Shown here one piece after another: positions 32,323-42,130 of a stretch of DNA of 64,000 bases. The first letter of the stretch is position 1. Each line of letters starts with the position of its first letter. The translations under genes and the position numbers were made by a program. The notes below the pieces were generated by a model. The model was not told the origin of the DNA. It searched no databases and was given only the letters and a program-made list of their open reading frames with translations. The stretch is taken from NCBI GenBank assembly GCA_035048495.1, contig CM068543.1, positions 21,317,751 to 21,381,750 on the forward strand, given 5' to 3'. Origin of the DNA: Euptelea pleiosperma (taxonomy: Eukaryota > Streptophyta > Magnoliopsida > Ranunculales > Eupteleaceae).

Positions 32323-34515
32323 ATGGTGGATACCAGACGCACAGGTCTCAGGAGTGGACGAGAGAAGAATCCGACTAGCGATCTCAGAGATGCTATTACG
32401 GAGGGGAGAAGAGCGAGAGAATTGGACAATCAGCAGAAGATGATTGCCCAATTGCGCGAAGAGAATGAGGAGTTGAAGCAGCGGATGACTGTTGAACGAA
32501 CTGGTGATTATACATCTGGTGCAGCAGGGCGTAGTCACCAGGAGAAAAGTCATTTCCATTCAGACAGATCGAATTCAGAGGAATCTGTCTTGCGAAATCC
32601 ACGTAGTAGACGTGGAGATTCACATATTCCGCTTCCAGAGAAGCGTCATAAAGCCGAGTCTTCCTGCCAGCGAAGCTCGGATCATATTCAGCCAGAAACC
32701 AGGAAGCAGATAGCTGATCTAGTAGCTGAGATGATGGGAAAGAAAGAAACATTGGCTGATAGAATGACAGCAATGGCAACGAGAATTCCTAGAGATTCTC
32801 CTTTTACAGAAGAGATACAGGGATACCGTGCCCCAAAATCTTTTTCTTATCCTAAATTTTCGATATTCACAGGAGAGACAGATCCTGTGAATCACGTACT
32901 TCGCTTCAGAAAGGCGATGACGATGTGGGAGTTTCAAGACGAACTCCTCTGCAGGATGTTCCCTTCCACTTTAAGCGACGATGCATTGATCTGGTTTAAC
33001 CAGATAGCCCCCCGAACCATTTCTGACTTCACAAAGTTGAGTACTCTCTTCATCACTCGATATTCTTGCAACAGATTACATAAGAATGATGTCGATGTGC
33101 TATTTAATGTACATTGTGATCAGAAAGAAACCTTGCGAGATTTTACAAAGAGATTCCGTACTCTCATGACCACAGTGGAAGACTGTGATGATAAGCATGC
33201 CGTTACAGCCTTTCGCAAGGCATTATCCACGAGTTCTGGACTATACATGTCTCTAACGAAGAATAGGCCAGTGAATATGGAAGCCCTGTTTCTTCGAGTA
33301 GAGAAATACTCTAAACTTGAGGACGACACACTCCAGCGAGGCCCAGGAGTGGCTATATCAGTGAATGAAGTGAAGAAGGCCCCGACCTCCAGCAAAATTT
33401 CGAAGGGGAAGCAAAAAGCTGTAGCTGAGATCATCACGACGGCAGAGATTCCCGTGAAGGTACCAGAGAAGTCGGGGAGCACGGGGCAGTATCCCCGTCG
33501 AGAGAGAAGGATTTTTACATCCTTGAACAAGACCATTAGTCAGATATTTGATCTGATTAAGAACGAGAAATATCTCCAATATCCCCGACCAATGAGGCCG
33601 GATTTGAAGGGAGACAGAGATATGAATCTGTTCTGTGCCTTCCACCAAGAAGCAGGGCACATAACCAATAAATGCTGGGCGCTGAAGCATAAGATTGAGG
33701 ACCTGATTAACCAAGGCTTTTTGCAACAGTTTATTGCCAGCACGACTGGGGCAGTAGCTGGAGCCGAGGTTCTCAAGAAGGATAAGAACCCCGTTAAACA
33801 GCAAGAGCGTGGGTTGGTAATTGATGTGATACACGGGGGAGGACGGCAACTATCCCGTGGAGAGACAGAGAGGGTGGACAGGATTAAAATCAGGAAGGTT
33901 GAACACCTGAATGAGATCTTGCACCTGTCAATGGGACCTAGAATCACAGATCCCGTGGAGATGATGGAGAACACTGACGCAGCGATTTTCTTCTCCGACA
34001 AAGATCTCGTGGGAGTAGATCATCCACATTCAGACGCGCTAGTGCTCACTTTGCCTGTCGGTAATTATGAGGTGAAGCGTCTGTTGATTGATCCGGGGAG
34101 CTCAGCAGAGATTTTATTTGCAGAGGCTTATCGAAAGATGGGTTTTAACCCGTCAGATCTCATCCAGAGCAATGTTCCTCTGGTCGGATTCAATGGCCAG
34201 AGAGAATATGCAATGGGAAAGATAATTCTGCCAGTAAAGACTGGACCAATCACGTCCATGGTCGAATTTCTTGTTCTAGATACACCATCCCCCTACAACG
34301 GCATCTTGGGGAGAGGTTGGATACATGAAGTCAAGGGGGTACCGTCTACTTATCATCAATTGTTCCGATTCCCGACTGCTCACGGGATTATGGAGCTCAA
34401 GGGAGATCAGGCCATCTCGGCAAAATGCTATGCCATGGCCCTGAAATCGAAGCAGGTCCCAGTCCTGGAGGATCATCATGGAGGGGGAACTTCGTCCGTT
34501 GTTATGGAAAAATAG
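32323..34515 (+). CDS. gag-pro: Gag-protease of the retroelement (ends at a UAG)
   Basis: 730 residues. The protein forms the virus-like particle and carries the protease. Residues ~31-55 form a possible coiled coil (MIAQLREENEELKQRM). The Retrotrans_gag core spans about 180-335. A zinc-knuckle-like motif, CAFHQEAGHITNKC, is at 438-451. The aspartic protease motif LLIDPGSSAEILF is at 587-599 with Asp590; the residue after Asp is Pro instead of Ser/Thr. The ATG at 32323 is in the same position relative to the LTR as in the truncated copy at 28909. The frame stops at TAG 34513-34515 and stays open behind it into pol. No other break is seen. It is a plant transposon protein. Confidence 0.93.
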   Translation: MVDTRRTGLRSGREKNPTSDLRDAITEGRRARELDNQQKMIAQLREENEELKQRMTVERTGDYTSGAAGRSHQEKSHFHSDRSNSEESVLRNPRSRRGDSHIPLPEKRHKAESSCQRSSDHIQPETRKQIADLVAEMMGKKETLADRMTAMATRIPRDSPFTEEIQGYRAPKSFSYPKFSIFTGETDPVNHVLRFRKAMTMWEFQDELLCRMFPSTLSDDALIWFNQIAPRTISDFTKLSTLFITRYSCNRLHKNDVDVLFNVHCDQKETLRDFTKRFRTLMTTVEDCDDKHAVTAFRKALSTSSGLYMSLTKNRPVNMEALFLRVEKYSKLEDDTLQRGPGVAISVNEVKKAPTSSKISKGKQKAVAEIITTAEIPVKVPEKSGSTGQYPRRERRIFTSLNKTISQIFDLIKNEKYLQYPRPMRPDLKGDRDMNLFCAFHQEAGHITNKCWALKHKIEDLINQGFLQQFIASTTGAVAGAEVLKKDKNPVKQQERGLVIDVIHGGGRQLSRGETERVDRIKIRKVEHLNEILHLSMGPRITDPVEMMENTDAAIFFSDKDLVGVDHPHSDALVLTLPVGNYEVKRLLIDPGSSAEILFAEAYRKMGFNPSDLIQSNVPLVGFNGQREYAMGKIILPVKTGPITSMVEFLVLDTPSPYNGILGRGWIHEVKGVPSTYHQLFRFPTAHGIMELKGDQAISAKCYAMALKSKQVPVLEDHHGGGTSSVVMEK

Positions 34516-34521
34516 CAATTA
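34507..34521 (+). promoter_or_regulatory. Leaky stop context, UAG CAA UUA
   Basis: GAA AAA TAG CAA TTA: the six bases after the stop fit CAR-YYA, the readthrough context of tobamovirus replicase genes. Gag-pro and pol share this frame, and 66 open codons separate the stop from the first Met of pol. Translational readthrough is the simplest way to make Gag-Pol here. Confidence 0.75.
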
Positions 34522-37500
34522 GAGCGCATCCCGGCAAGTCTGGAGCAGACTGCGCTGACCCGGGAAGGTGACATTGAGCAAGGGACAAGTCCCACAGTTG
34601 AGAAGACTGATCAGGTTAACCTCGGTAGTGAGGAAAACCCAAAGTATACTTATATCGGGGCTGGATTATCTGCAGAAGAAAAAATATCCTTCACTGATTT
34701 TCTCAAATCTTATATGGATGTTTTCGCATGGTCATTTAACGATATGCCGGGTATTTCTCCCGACATTTCCTGCCACCATCTACAGGTAAATAGAGATCAT
34801 TTACCTGTGAAACAGAGACCTCGGAGGATTGCTCCAGAGAAGCAGCAGGCAGTCCAGGAAGAGATTGATAAACTCCTGGAGGCCGGATTCATCCGCGAAG
34901 TCAACAATGCACAATGGTTAGCCAACATAGTGGCTGTTCCGAAGAAGAATGGGAAAATCAGAGTCTGCATAGACTTCACACACTTGAATAAAGCCTGCCC
35001 TAAAGATCCATATCCTTTGCCGAGGATTGATCAACTGGTTGACGCAACCTCGGGATATGAGATCTTATCTTTCATGGATGGGTATTCGGGTTATAATCAG
35101 ATCCCTCTGTATGAGCCAGATCAGGAGATGACAGCCTTCACGACTGATAGGGGCGTCTTTTGTTACAGAGTGATGCCTTTTGGTCTCAAGAATGCGGGAG
35201 CCACTTACCAACGTCTCGTTAATAAAATGTTCCATGATATGATTGGCGTGACGATGGAAGTGTATATAGACGATATGATGGTTAAAACAAGGACCCGGGA
35301 ATTACATCTGGGAGATCTCGGGAGAACATTTGATCGTCTTCGAGAGTATCAAATGAAACTCAATCCTGCCAAGTGCGTCTTTGGAGTAACCTCAGGGAAA
35401 TTTCTAGGTTATCTCATTACGAGGCGAGGAATTGAAGCTAATCCCGAACAGATCAGGGCTTTGACAGATATGCCTTCACCGAAGAACAGGAAGGAAGTCC
35501 AAAAGCTTGCCGGGAGAATAGCAGCATTGAATCGCTTCATAGCGAGATCGTCAGATAGATGCAGACCTTTATTCAGGCTCTTGAAGAAGAATGGAAGATT
35601 TGACTGGACTGAAGAGTGTGATGAAGCCTTTCAAAAGCTCAAACATTATCTCTCACAACCTCCGATTCTTTCTAAACCTGATCAAGGGGAGCCTCTGGGT
35701 CTTTATTTGGCTACCACAGATGAATCCATTAGCGCTGTTCTCTTCCGTGAGCTCGATCGGGAAGAACGACCAGTATATTTCACCAGTAAGACTTTGATTG
35801 GGGCAGAAACGAGATATGCCACAATCGAGAAAGCTGCTTTGGCTTTGATTTATGCTTCGAGACGTCTTAAACCCTACTTTGAAGGCAGGACTATTACGGT
35901 TTACACAGAGCATCCTTTGAAATCTATACTCGGTAAGATCGATTTGTCAGGGAGAATGGCTAAATGGGCCATTTATTTGGCTCAATACGACATTCAGTTC
36001 TCACCAAGAACATCTGAGAAGGGACATGCCTTGGCAGGGTTTTTGGCCGACTTCCCAGTTCAAGATGTGGCAGATCTTGGGGGCGAGGACAGAGAAGTTC
36101 TTCCACTTCCCGAGATGCCAGAGATGTTGAATCCCAAGACGGGATGGAGATTGTTTACTGATGGATCAGCCAATGAGAACGGATCAGGTGTAGGAGTCGT
36201 TCTGGTCACACCTGAGAATACTAGATTGGAAAAATCTGTTAAATTCGGGTTCGTGGCATCCAATAACGAAGCAGAATATGAAGCAATGATTTCGGGACTC
36301 CAGACAGCACTTGATCTCGGGATAACAGACATTACCGCTTATACTGATTCACAGCTGGTCGTCAGTCAGTTTGCTGGGACATATCTAGCCCGAGATGAGA
36401 GGATGGCAGCTTATTTAGATATTGTTCAACATTTAGCTGAGCGATTTGGTAACATAAAAATTCATCAGTTACCAAGGATGGAAAATCGGCATGCTGATGC
36501 TTTGGCCTATTTATCTACTATGATGGGAGGGGCTGAATCAAGAACTATATCCGTGGACTATCAGGAATTTCCGAGTATTCATTCACCTCTTGAAGTTTAT
36601 CTGGCCCCGGTGGAGGTTGATCATGAGCCAAGTTGGATGGACGATTTTCGAAGGTATTTACAGCATGGAGAACTCCCTTCTGGGAGAGATGCCGCAAAGA
36701 GAATTCAGAGGCTTGGAAGAAGGTATATCATGGTAGGCCAAGATCTCTACAGGAAATCAGCATCAGGTCCTCTCCTTAAATGTCTTACCCCCAGAGAATC
36801 TCAGCAAGTTCTTCATGAGATACACGCGGGGGAATGTGGAAATCACTCGGGGGCGAGGACCTTGGCACATAAAGCTCTCAGCCAAGGTTATTTTTGGCCC
36901 TACATGCAGAAAGATGCCAAATTGCTGGTGAAGAAATGTGAGAAGTGTCAGAAATATTCTCCATTGATAAAGGTTCCCGCCGAAGAGCTGCATCCTGTAT
37001 TCAGTCCATGGCCATTTGCGAAATGGGGACTAGATATAATGGGACCATTCCCGACAGCCCCAGGGAATGTGAGATTCTTATTGGTGGCCACGGATTACTT
37101 CACAAAGTGGATCGAGGCAGTGCCGTTAGTTCAAGTACAGTCTTCGCATGTGAAGAGGTTCTTATGGGAGAATATCATCTGCCGGTTCGGCATTCCAGAA
37201 GAGATAGTCACAGATAACGGAACCCAATTTGATTCCACCGAGGTGAAAGCTCTGTGTCAGGCTTTGAATATAAAGAAAAGACTATCTGCCCCAAGATACC
37301 CCCAGAGTAACGGACTTGCCGAGAGAGCAAATCGAGTTATACTCGAAAACTTGAAGAAGAGGTTAGATCGAGCAAAGGGAAAATGGGCGGAAGAATTGTC
37401 AGGAGTACTCTGGGCATATCGAACTACCCCGAGAAGAACTACAGGGGAATCTCCATTTTCTCTGGCTTATGGATCAGAGGCAGTAATCCCTACAGAAGTT

Positions 37501-37869
37501 GTTATCCCGACATCTCGGACTCAGGCTGTCAATACTGGGCAGAATGAAGGAATATTGGCTCGGGACAATGACTTGCTAGAAGAGCGTCGGGAACAGGCAG
37601 TTGTGAGATTGGCTAATTATCAGCAAACTATCAAACGGTCATATGATCGCCGCGTCAGACGCAGGACCTTCAAAGTTGGAGATTTGGTACTGAGAAAAGT
37701 ATTTGACAATACAAGGGAGCCCGGGAGTGGCAAATTGGGGGCCAATTGGGAAGGTCCTTACCTTATTGACAGGATAGGGCAGAACGGGGCTTATTACCTG
37801 AAGACACAAGACGGAGATGTATTTGAAAGACCGTGGAACGCATTTAATATGCGGATTTTCTATCAATAA
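34516..37869 (+). CDS. pol: Pol: reverse transcriptase, two RNase H domains, integrase
   Basis: An open frame of 1117 codons continuous with gag through the UAG; the first Met is at 34714 (1051 residues from there). Counting from that Met, RT covers about 25-240 with YIDDMMV at 184-190. The RT-linked RNase H follows (about 320-450). A second, archaeal-type RNase H begins at LFTDGSANENGSG (Asp483) and runs to about 610. Integrase has a HHCC zinc domain (about 695-745) and a DDE core (Asp773, Asp833, Glu869, approximate). The frame ends at TAA 37867-37869. The second RNase H marks the Tat lineage of plant Ty3/gypsy elements. All catalytic motifs seem intact. Readthrough of UAG, not an independent start, is favoured because the region upstream of Met is open. 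Confidence 0.93.
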   Translation, partial: QLERIPASLEQTALTREGDIEQGTSPTVEKTDQVNLGSEENPKYTYIGAGLSAEEKISFTDFLKSYMDVFAWSFNDMPGISPDISCHHLQVNRDHLPVKQRPRRIAPEKQQAVQEEIDKLLEAGFIREVNNAQWLANIVAVPKKNGKIRVCIDFTHLNKACPKDPYPLPRIDQLVDATSGYEILSFMDGYSGYNQIPLYEPDQEMTAFTTDRGVFCYRVMPFGLKNAGATYQRLVNKMFHDMIGVTMEVYIDDMMVKTRTRELHLGDLGRTFDRLREYQMKLNPAKCVFGVTSGKFLGYLITRRGIEANPEQIRALTDMPSPKNRKEVQKLAGRIAALNRFIARSSDRCRPLFRLLKKNGRFDWTEECDEAFQKLKHYLSQPPILSKPDQGEPLGLYLATTDESISAVLFRELDREERPVYFTSKTLIGAETRYATIEKAALALIYASRRLKPYFEGRTITVYTEHPLKSILGKIDLSGRMAKWAIYLAQYDIQFSPRTSEKGHALAGFLADFPVQDVADLGGEDREVLPLPEMPEMLNPKTGWRLFTDGSANENGSGVGVVLVTPENTRLEKSVKFGFVASNNEAEYEAMISGLQTALDLGITDITAYTDSQLVVSQFAGTYLARDERMAAYLDIVQHLAERFGNIKIHQLPRMENRHADALAYLSTMMGGAESRTISVDYQEFPSIHSPLEVYLAPVEVDHEPSWMDDFRRYLQHGELPSGRDAAKRIQRLGRRYIMVGQDLYRKSASGPLLKCLTPRESQQVLHEIHAGECGNHSGARTLAHKALSQGYFWPYMQKDAKLLVKKCEKCQKYSPLIKVPAEELHPVFSPWPFAKWGLDIMGPFPTAPGNVRFLLVATDYFTKWIEAVPLVQVQSSHVKRFLWENIICRFGIPEEIVTDNGTQFDSTEVKALCQALNIKKRLSAPRYPQSNGLAERANRVILENLKKRLDRAKGKWAEELSGVLWAYRTTPRRTTGESPFSLAYGSEAVIPTEVVIPTSRTQAVNTGQNEGILARDNDLLEERREQAVVRLANYQQTIKRSYDRRVRRRTFKVGDLVLRKVFDNTREPGSGKLGANWEGPYLIDRIGQNGAYYLKTQDGDVFERPWNAFNMRIFYQ

Positions 37870-37904
37870 AGATGATTCTAAGTGTCTCATACAAGAAGCA
37901 TCAT

Positions 37905-38580
37905 CGTCGAACACAAAGTCCTAAGCCGGGAGTTACAAACCGGAAGGCCGGGATGATCTAAAATTCCAAGTCGTGCGACTGGAATTGAAGAGAATCACGT
38001 CGATTACAAAGTCCTAAGTCGGGAGTTACAAACCGGAAGGCCGGGATGATCTAAAATTCTAAGTCATGCGACTGGAATTGAAGAGAATCACGTCGAATAC
38101 AAAGTCCTAAGCCGGGAGTTACAAACCGGAAGGCCGGGATGATCTAAAATTCTAAGTCATGCGACTGGAATTGAAGAGAATCACGTCGAATACAAAGTCC
38201 TAAGCCGGGAGTTACAAACCGGAAGGCCGGGATGATCTAAAATTCTAAGTCATGCGACTGGAATTGAAGAGAATCACGTCGAATACAAAGTCCTAAGCCG
38301 GGAGTTACAAACCGGAAGGCCGGGATGATCTAAAATTCTAAGTCATGCGACTGGAATTGAAGAGAATCACGTCGAATACAAAGTCCTAAGCCGGGAGTTA
38401 CAAACCGGAAGGCCGGGATGATCTAAAATTCTAAGTCATGCGACTGGAATTGAAGAGAATCACGTCGAATACAAAGTCCTAAGCCGGGAGTTACAAACCG
38501 GAAGGCCGGGATGATCTAAAATTCTAAGTCATGCGACTGGAATTGAGGAGAATCACGTCGATTACAAAGTCCTAGCCGGG
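37905..38580 (+). repeat. 93-bp tandem array after pol
   Basis: CTAAGCCGGGAGTTACAAAC recurs every 93 bp at 37921, 38014, 38107, 38200, 38293, 38386 and 38479, with a partial eighth unit at 38572. Copies are nearly identical, so the array is young or homogenised. A degenerate unit persists to about 38700. Confidence 0.92.
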
Positions 38581-38927
38581 ATCCTTGGATTCTTATCAAT
38601 CTTGGCTTCTTGCCTTGATAAAAGTCCAAGTATACAAACCGGAAGGCCGGGATGATCTAAAGATTCTTAGTCATGCGACTAGAATTAATGAGATTCTCGT
38701 CATTTATAAAATCCAAGTGAGAGTAATTGACCATGAAATCCTAGCCGGGATAATACAAGTTGATTCCCGACAAACCTATATTCCTGACTAGGATTATTGA
38801 ATTTTAACACATTGAATTCATATTTTTATAAGTATTCAGTTCATGCAATAACAGAAAAGTATTCTATTATATTAAAAAGCCTTAAACGGCATTTACAATT
38901 GTAAACCCAAGGGGTTAATTACAAAAA

Positions 38928-39605
38928 TCAGGGAAGTGTCACATCCTGCCCGCCAACCGGCTGAGTGACAAGATTTACTGTGACATCCCCTCCTGGAGTC
39001 ACCATGTCTGTCTGAGAAGAAACTGGAACAACTTCAGGTGCCGGGATTGTTGGAGATGGTTCTCGGGTAACTTCTGTTGAAATTATTGTCCCGACAAGTG
39101 GTTCAGGCTGAACTATATTGTCAACAGGATCTTCATCTCCTTCTTCTTCCATCATGGCTTCACATTTGGCGAAGCCTTCCCGGTATCCCTTGTCGTAAGA
39201 TTCTTGTTGGAGGGCATCAGATGCCTGTTTGGTTTCATCCCTCTCAACGGTCATCTTTTCCAGATCTTTTTGCAGGCGACTGGCTCCCTCCTTGAATTTT
39301 GCATACTCCGCCTTGACTTTAATCAAGTTATCTTCAGCTTTTTTCTTTGAAGCAAGAGCTTCAAGAGCCAATTTTCTCTCCATTTCAGCCTTGGTCTTTG
39401 AAACTTCGGCAGAGAGAGTGGCTGCCTGAATTTGCTCCTCGGCCAGTTGAAGTTTAGCTTCAGATGCACTTGATTTTTCGACAAGGGCAGTATAATTTTG
39501 GAGGAGATCACCAAGATAATCCCTCAGACCTACGTAGGCATGGATGCTCTGCAGACAGAAGGAACTGTTAGAATATATTGGAAGAATTCATCAGAGAAAG
39601 CAGTA

Positions 39606-39658
<53 letters not shown>

Positions 39659-41600
39659 AATTTTCTTACCTCCAGGAGGGAACGACTGAGAACGTCACAG
39701 GGAACTTTTGGGGAAGGCATGTCAATATAACGCAACCTGTCCCGTGGAAGACAGATTCGTTCGATCAACGTCGCAGCCACCCCAGCGTCAGCAATGGAGC
39801 TTTGCTCCGAGATGGGCTGCCCATTAGGCAAGCAACCAGCATTCATGATGTATGGTTCTACGCCATCGAAATCCCGTAGACCTGCAATGGGGTTATCTTG
39901 TCGCCACAATTCTTTCAGTGTAACCCATGTATCAATTAAATCAAATACTGTACCAGACGGGAATGAAGGAGAACGAATGTGCTCACCAATTGAATGACTG
40001 GGCCCGGCAGTGTCTGTTGGACGAGAGGTTGATGGAGGGGTAGATATTGGTTGAAGCTCTGGAGACGGAAGGAATCCATGAGGAGATTGCATAGTGGCAA
40101 TCGAAGGAGAAGCAGAAGGTATGGCAGCTACCGCAGGAGAATCTGGGGCCTCGGAAGGTTGAGTTGATGAGGAACCACCAGCCACCGCAGTAGTTACGAT
40201 ACCCTCCCGAGTCAGTGATGCCTCTAATTCAGGAGCTAGTCCCTTCACCAGTTTTCTTTTCTTCCTTGGCACTAAAGTTGGGACAGCAAAGGTATCCTTC
40301 CTCATCTCGGCCATTCTACCCTCCATCTGCATAGGAGGTAACAGGTTAGATGATCACATAAGAATATGAGTTAGACATCAGCTATAGAAGAATATACCTC
40401 TGCCTCTTCCAACCGGACAAGTTCCCGGGCAAAATCATTCAGAGGTTCTTGTCGACCATCTGGATGTCTGAAGAATTCGGCCACGGGGTAAGGAGCAGCC
40501 GTGACCCGACTTGTTGGGGGATTTACATGGGCTGGCGTGCTATGAGTTTGGCGAGGTCTCTTTATTAAGGGGATGTCGGGACTTATATCCTCCTCTTCCC
40601 GAGACACTTCATCCCTTGCAGTAATCTCCACAGCAGGACGCTTACGCGAATAGTCGGGAGCCGTTATCCGGAGGTCCCGTGAGATGACAGGAGTGGGAGC
40701 TGAGGATCTTTTATTTTTGTCAATTAGCCCCGCCAGGGACCATTGCTTTACTATCTTGGGGATTTTCCTCAAGATATATTTGACCTTGTCCTCTATATCC
40801 TGAGGATATTTCCAGGGACGTCTGGTATAGTCTACAGCAGAGAAGAGAGGAAATTGATCAATAGACTGATTAACTGAATCTAAAGGAGATTGACGGGATA
40901 TAAAGAGGAGCTTACCCGACAAGTTAAAGCTTGTGCGGACTCTATGGCTGCTGGAGCTCCCCTCCACACGCTCGTCAAATTCCCAAGATCCAGTCACCAG
41001 TAGAGGATCAGAATGCCATCCCTTATGACTATCGGGCAGGCTCTCAACTATCTTCTGATTTTTATTCCGGGCAGCTACCGACCAGAACATATCGGTATCG
41101 AAGGAGTCTGGGCATCTCCTCAAAATGTACAGATAATCGATCTCGGAGAGACCAATCTGGTATTTACTCGTAGAGTTGAAATACTCTATCCTATTCATCA
41201 GACGCCAGAAATTTCCGTGCATCTGGCCGGGAGCCCGGTCGTAGAACCAGAGGACTTCCCTCACTAAAGGAGTCAGAGGTAGGGTTAACCCGAACTTCAA
41301 TTGAAGCCGAGTGATACTTATCTCGCCAGGGTTGGTATTTTCCCCATGACGAGAACCGATATTAACAAAAACAGAAGAAGGAATGGCAAATTCTTTTCTC
41401 AAACCTACAATATAAGGGTCATTCCCATAAGTTGGGACCCTGACGATGACTTGAGGAATTATTGGTTCCTCCCTATACACATCTACTTCTCTATCCGACG
41501 AATCAGAGGATAATTGCTCCTCTACATCAACACTGGTTTCTACTGGTTCTCTGGGAACCATTTCTTCGGTATCTTCAAGAACCCTTTTACCCCTAGCCAT
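38928..41600 (-). CDS. Antisense four-exon gene in the retroelement
   Basis: Predicted exons on the minus strand: 41600-40916, 40831-40398, 40326-39670 and 39548-38928. Introns are 84, 71 and 121 bp, all GT-AG (donors GTAAGC, GTATAT, GTAAGA; acceptors TGTAG, TGCAG, TGCAG). Phases join without a break, giving 798 residues from MARGKRVLEDTEE. The first intron is also open and could be retained; the second has an in-frame stop and must be removed. The N-terminal part contains LQLKFGLTLPLTPLVREVLW, resembling the plant 'putative gypsy type transposon' domain (Transposase_28). The middle is Ser/Pro-rich. The C-terminus has a long probable coiled coil (KLALEALASKKKAEDNLIKV). Function is unknown; antisense extra frames are known from Tat-lineage elements. 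A TATA box lies 187 bp upstream. Confidence 0.8.
39607..39656 (+). repeat. A50 homopolymer (U50 in the antisense intron)
   Basis: Fifty consecutive A on the plus strand, within the third intron of the antisense gene, read as a long pyrimidine tract before the acceptor at 39549. The exact length is liable to sequencing error. Confidence 0.85.
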
Positions 41601-41786
41601 TTGAAGAAGAAGATGAAGAAGAAAATGAAAGTATACGAGAGGGGATGGCAGATGAGAGAAAAGTACCGTTACAGTCTGGAAGCAGCGAACAGAGAAGATA
41701 CAGGTGAAGAACAGCTTGAGCTTGGAGCTTGAAGTATTGCAGAGCACGGACCAGGGCAAAGAAATGAAAGAAAGCGGTGAATAAAC

Positions 41787-41794
41787 CTTTTATA
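41787..41794 (-). promoter_or_regulatory. TATA box of the antisense gene
   Basis: GCCTATAAAAGGTT on the minus strand. A start site about 30 bp downstream would give a ~155-nt leader before the ATG at 41600, with no ATG noticed between. Confidence 0.65.
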
Positions 41795-42116
41795 GGCAAA
41801 GATCTGGTTATATCAAACCAGCAGTTTGGCTATATCAAATCTCGGGCGCCAAAAATCAAAAGATTGGTTACTCGACGGTTCGGTTACCTATTCCCTCGAG
41901 TACTGTACCCATCAATCATTCCATTCGACGACGTACATTGGGCAGCACGTTGCTACGGACACATATCATGAATACAGCAGACAGTAAGCGCAGTATTAAA
42001 TGCGGAGGAAAGTGATCGATTGGTTATTTCATGATCCAACGGCTAAGAAACAGATATGAAACGTGGATGGCCAAGATCTTTTTCAGAAGATACGACGGTC
42101 AGTTATCGATCTTCTC

Positions 42117-42130
42117 AAAAAGGGGGGCGA
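42117..42130 (+). other. Polypurine tract before LTR A2
   Basis: AAAAAGGGGGGCGA abuts TGTGGGTGCC, the start of A2, as expected for plus-strand priming. Confidence 0.8.

Noticed and set aside
32232..34001. Several minus-strand frames opposite gag (up to 163 codons)
   Set aside because: They overlap the intact gag frame, have no domain and no splice structure, unlike the antisense gene at 38.9-41.6 kb.
39544..39879. Plus-strand frame with a run of lysines
   Set aside because: It reads through the A50 tract and lies antisense to well-supported exons of the minus-strand gene.
40371..41759. A 462-codon unspliced version of the antisense frame starting at 41759
   Set aside because: The first codon there is TTG. 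The first ATG in good context is at 41600, and the frame's last residues lie within an intron with clean GT-AG borders.
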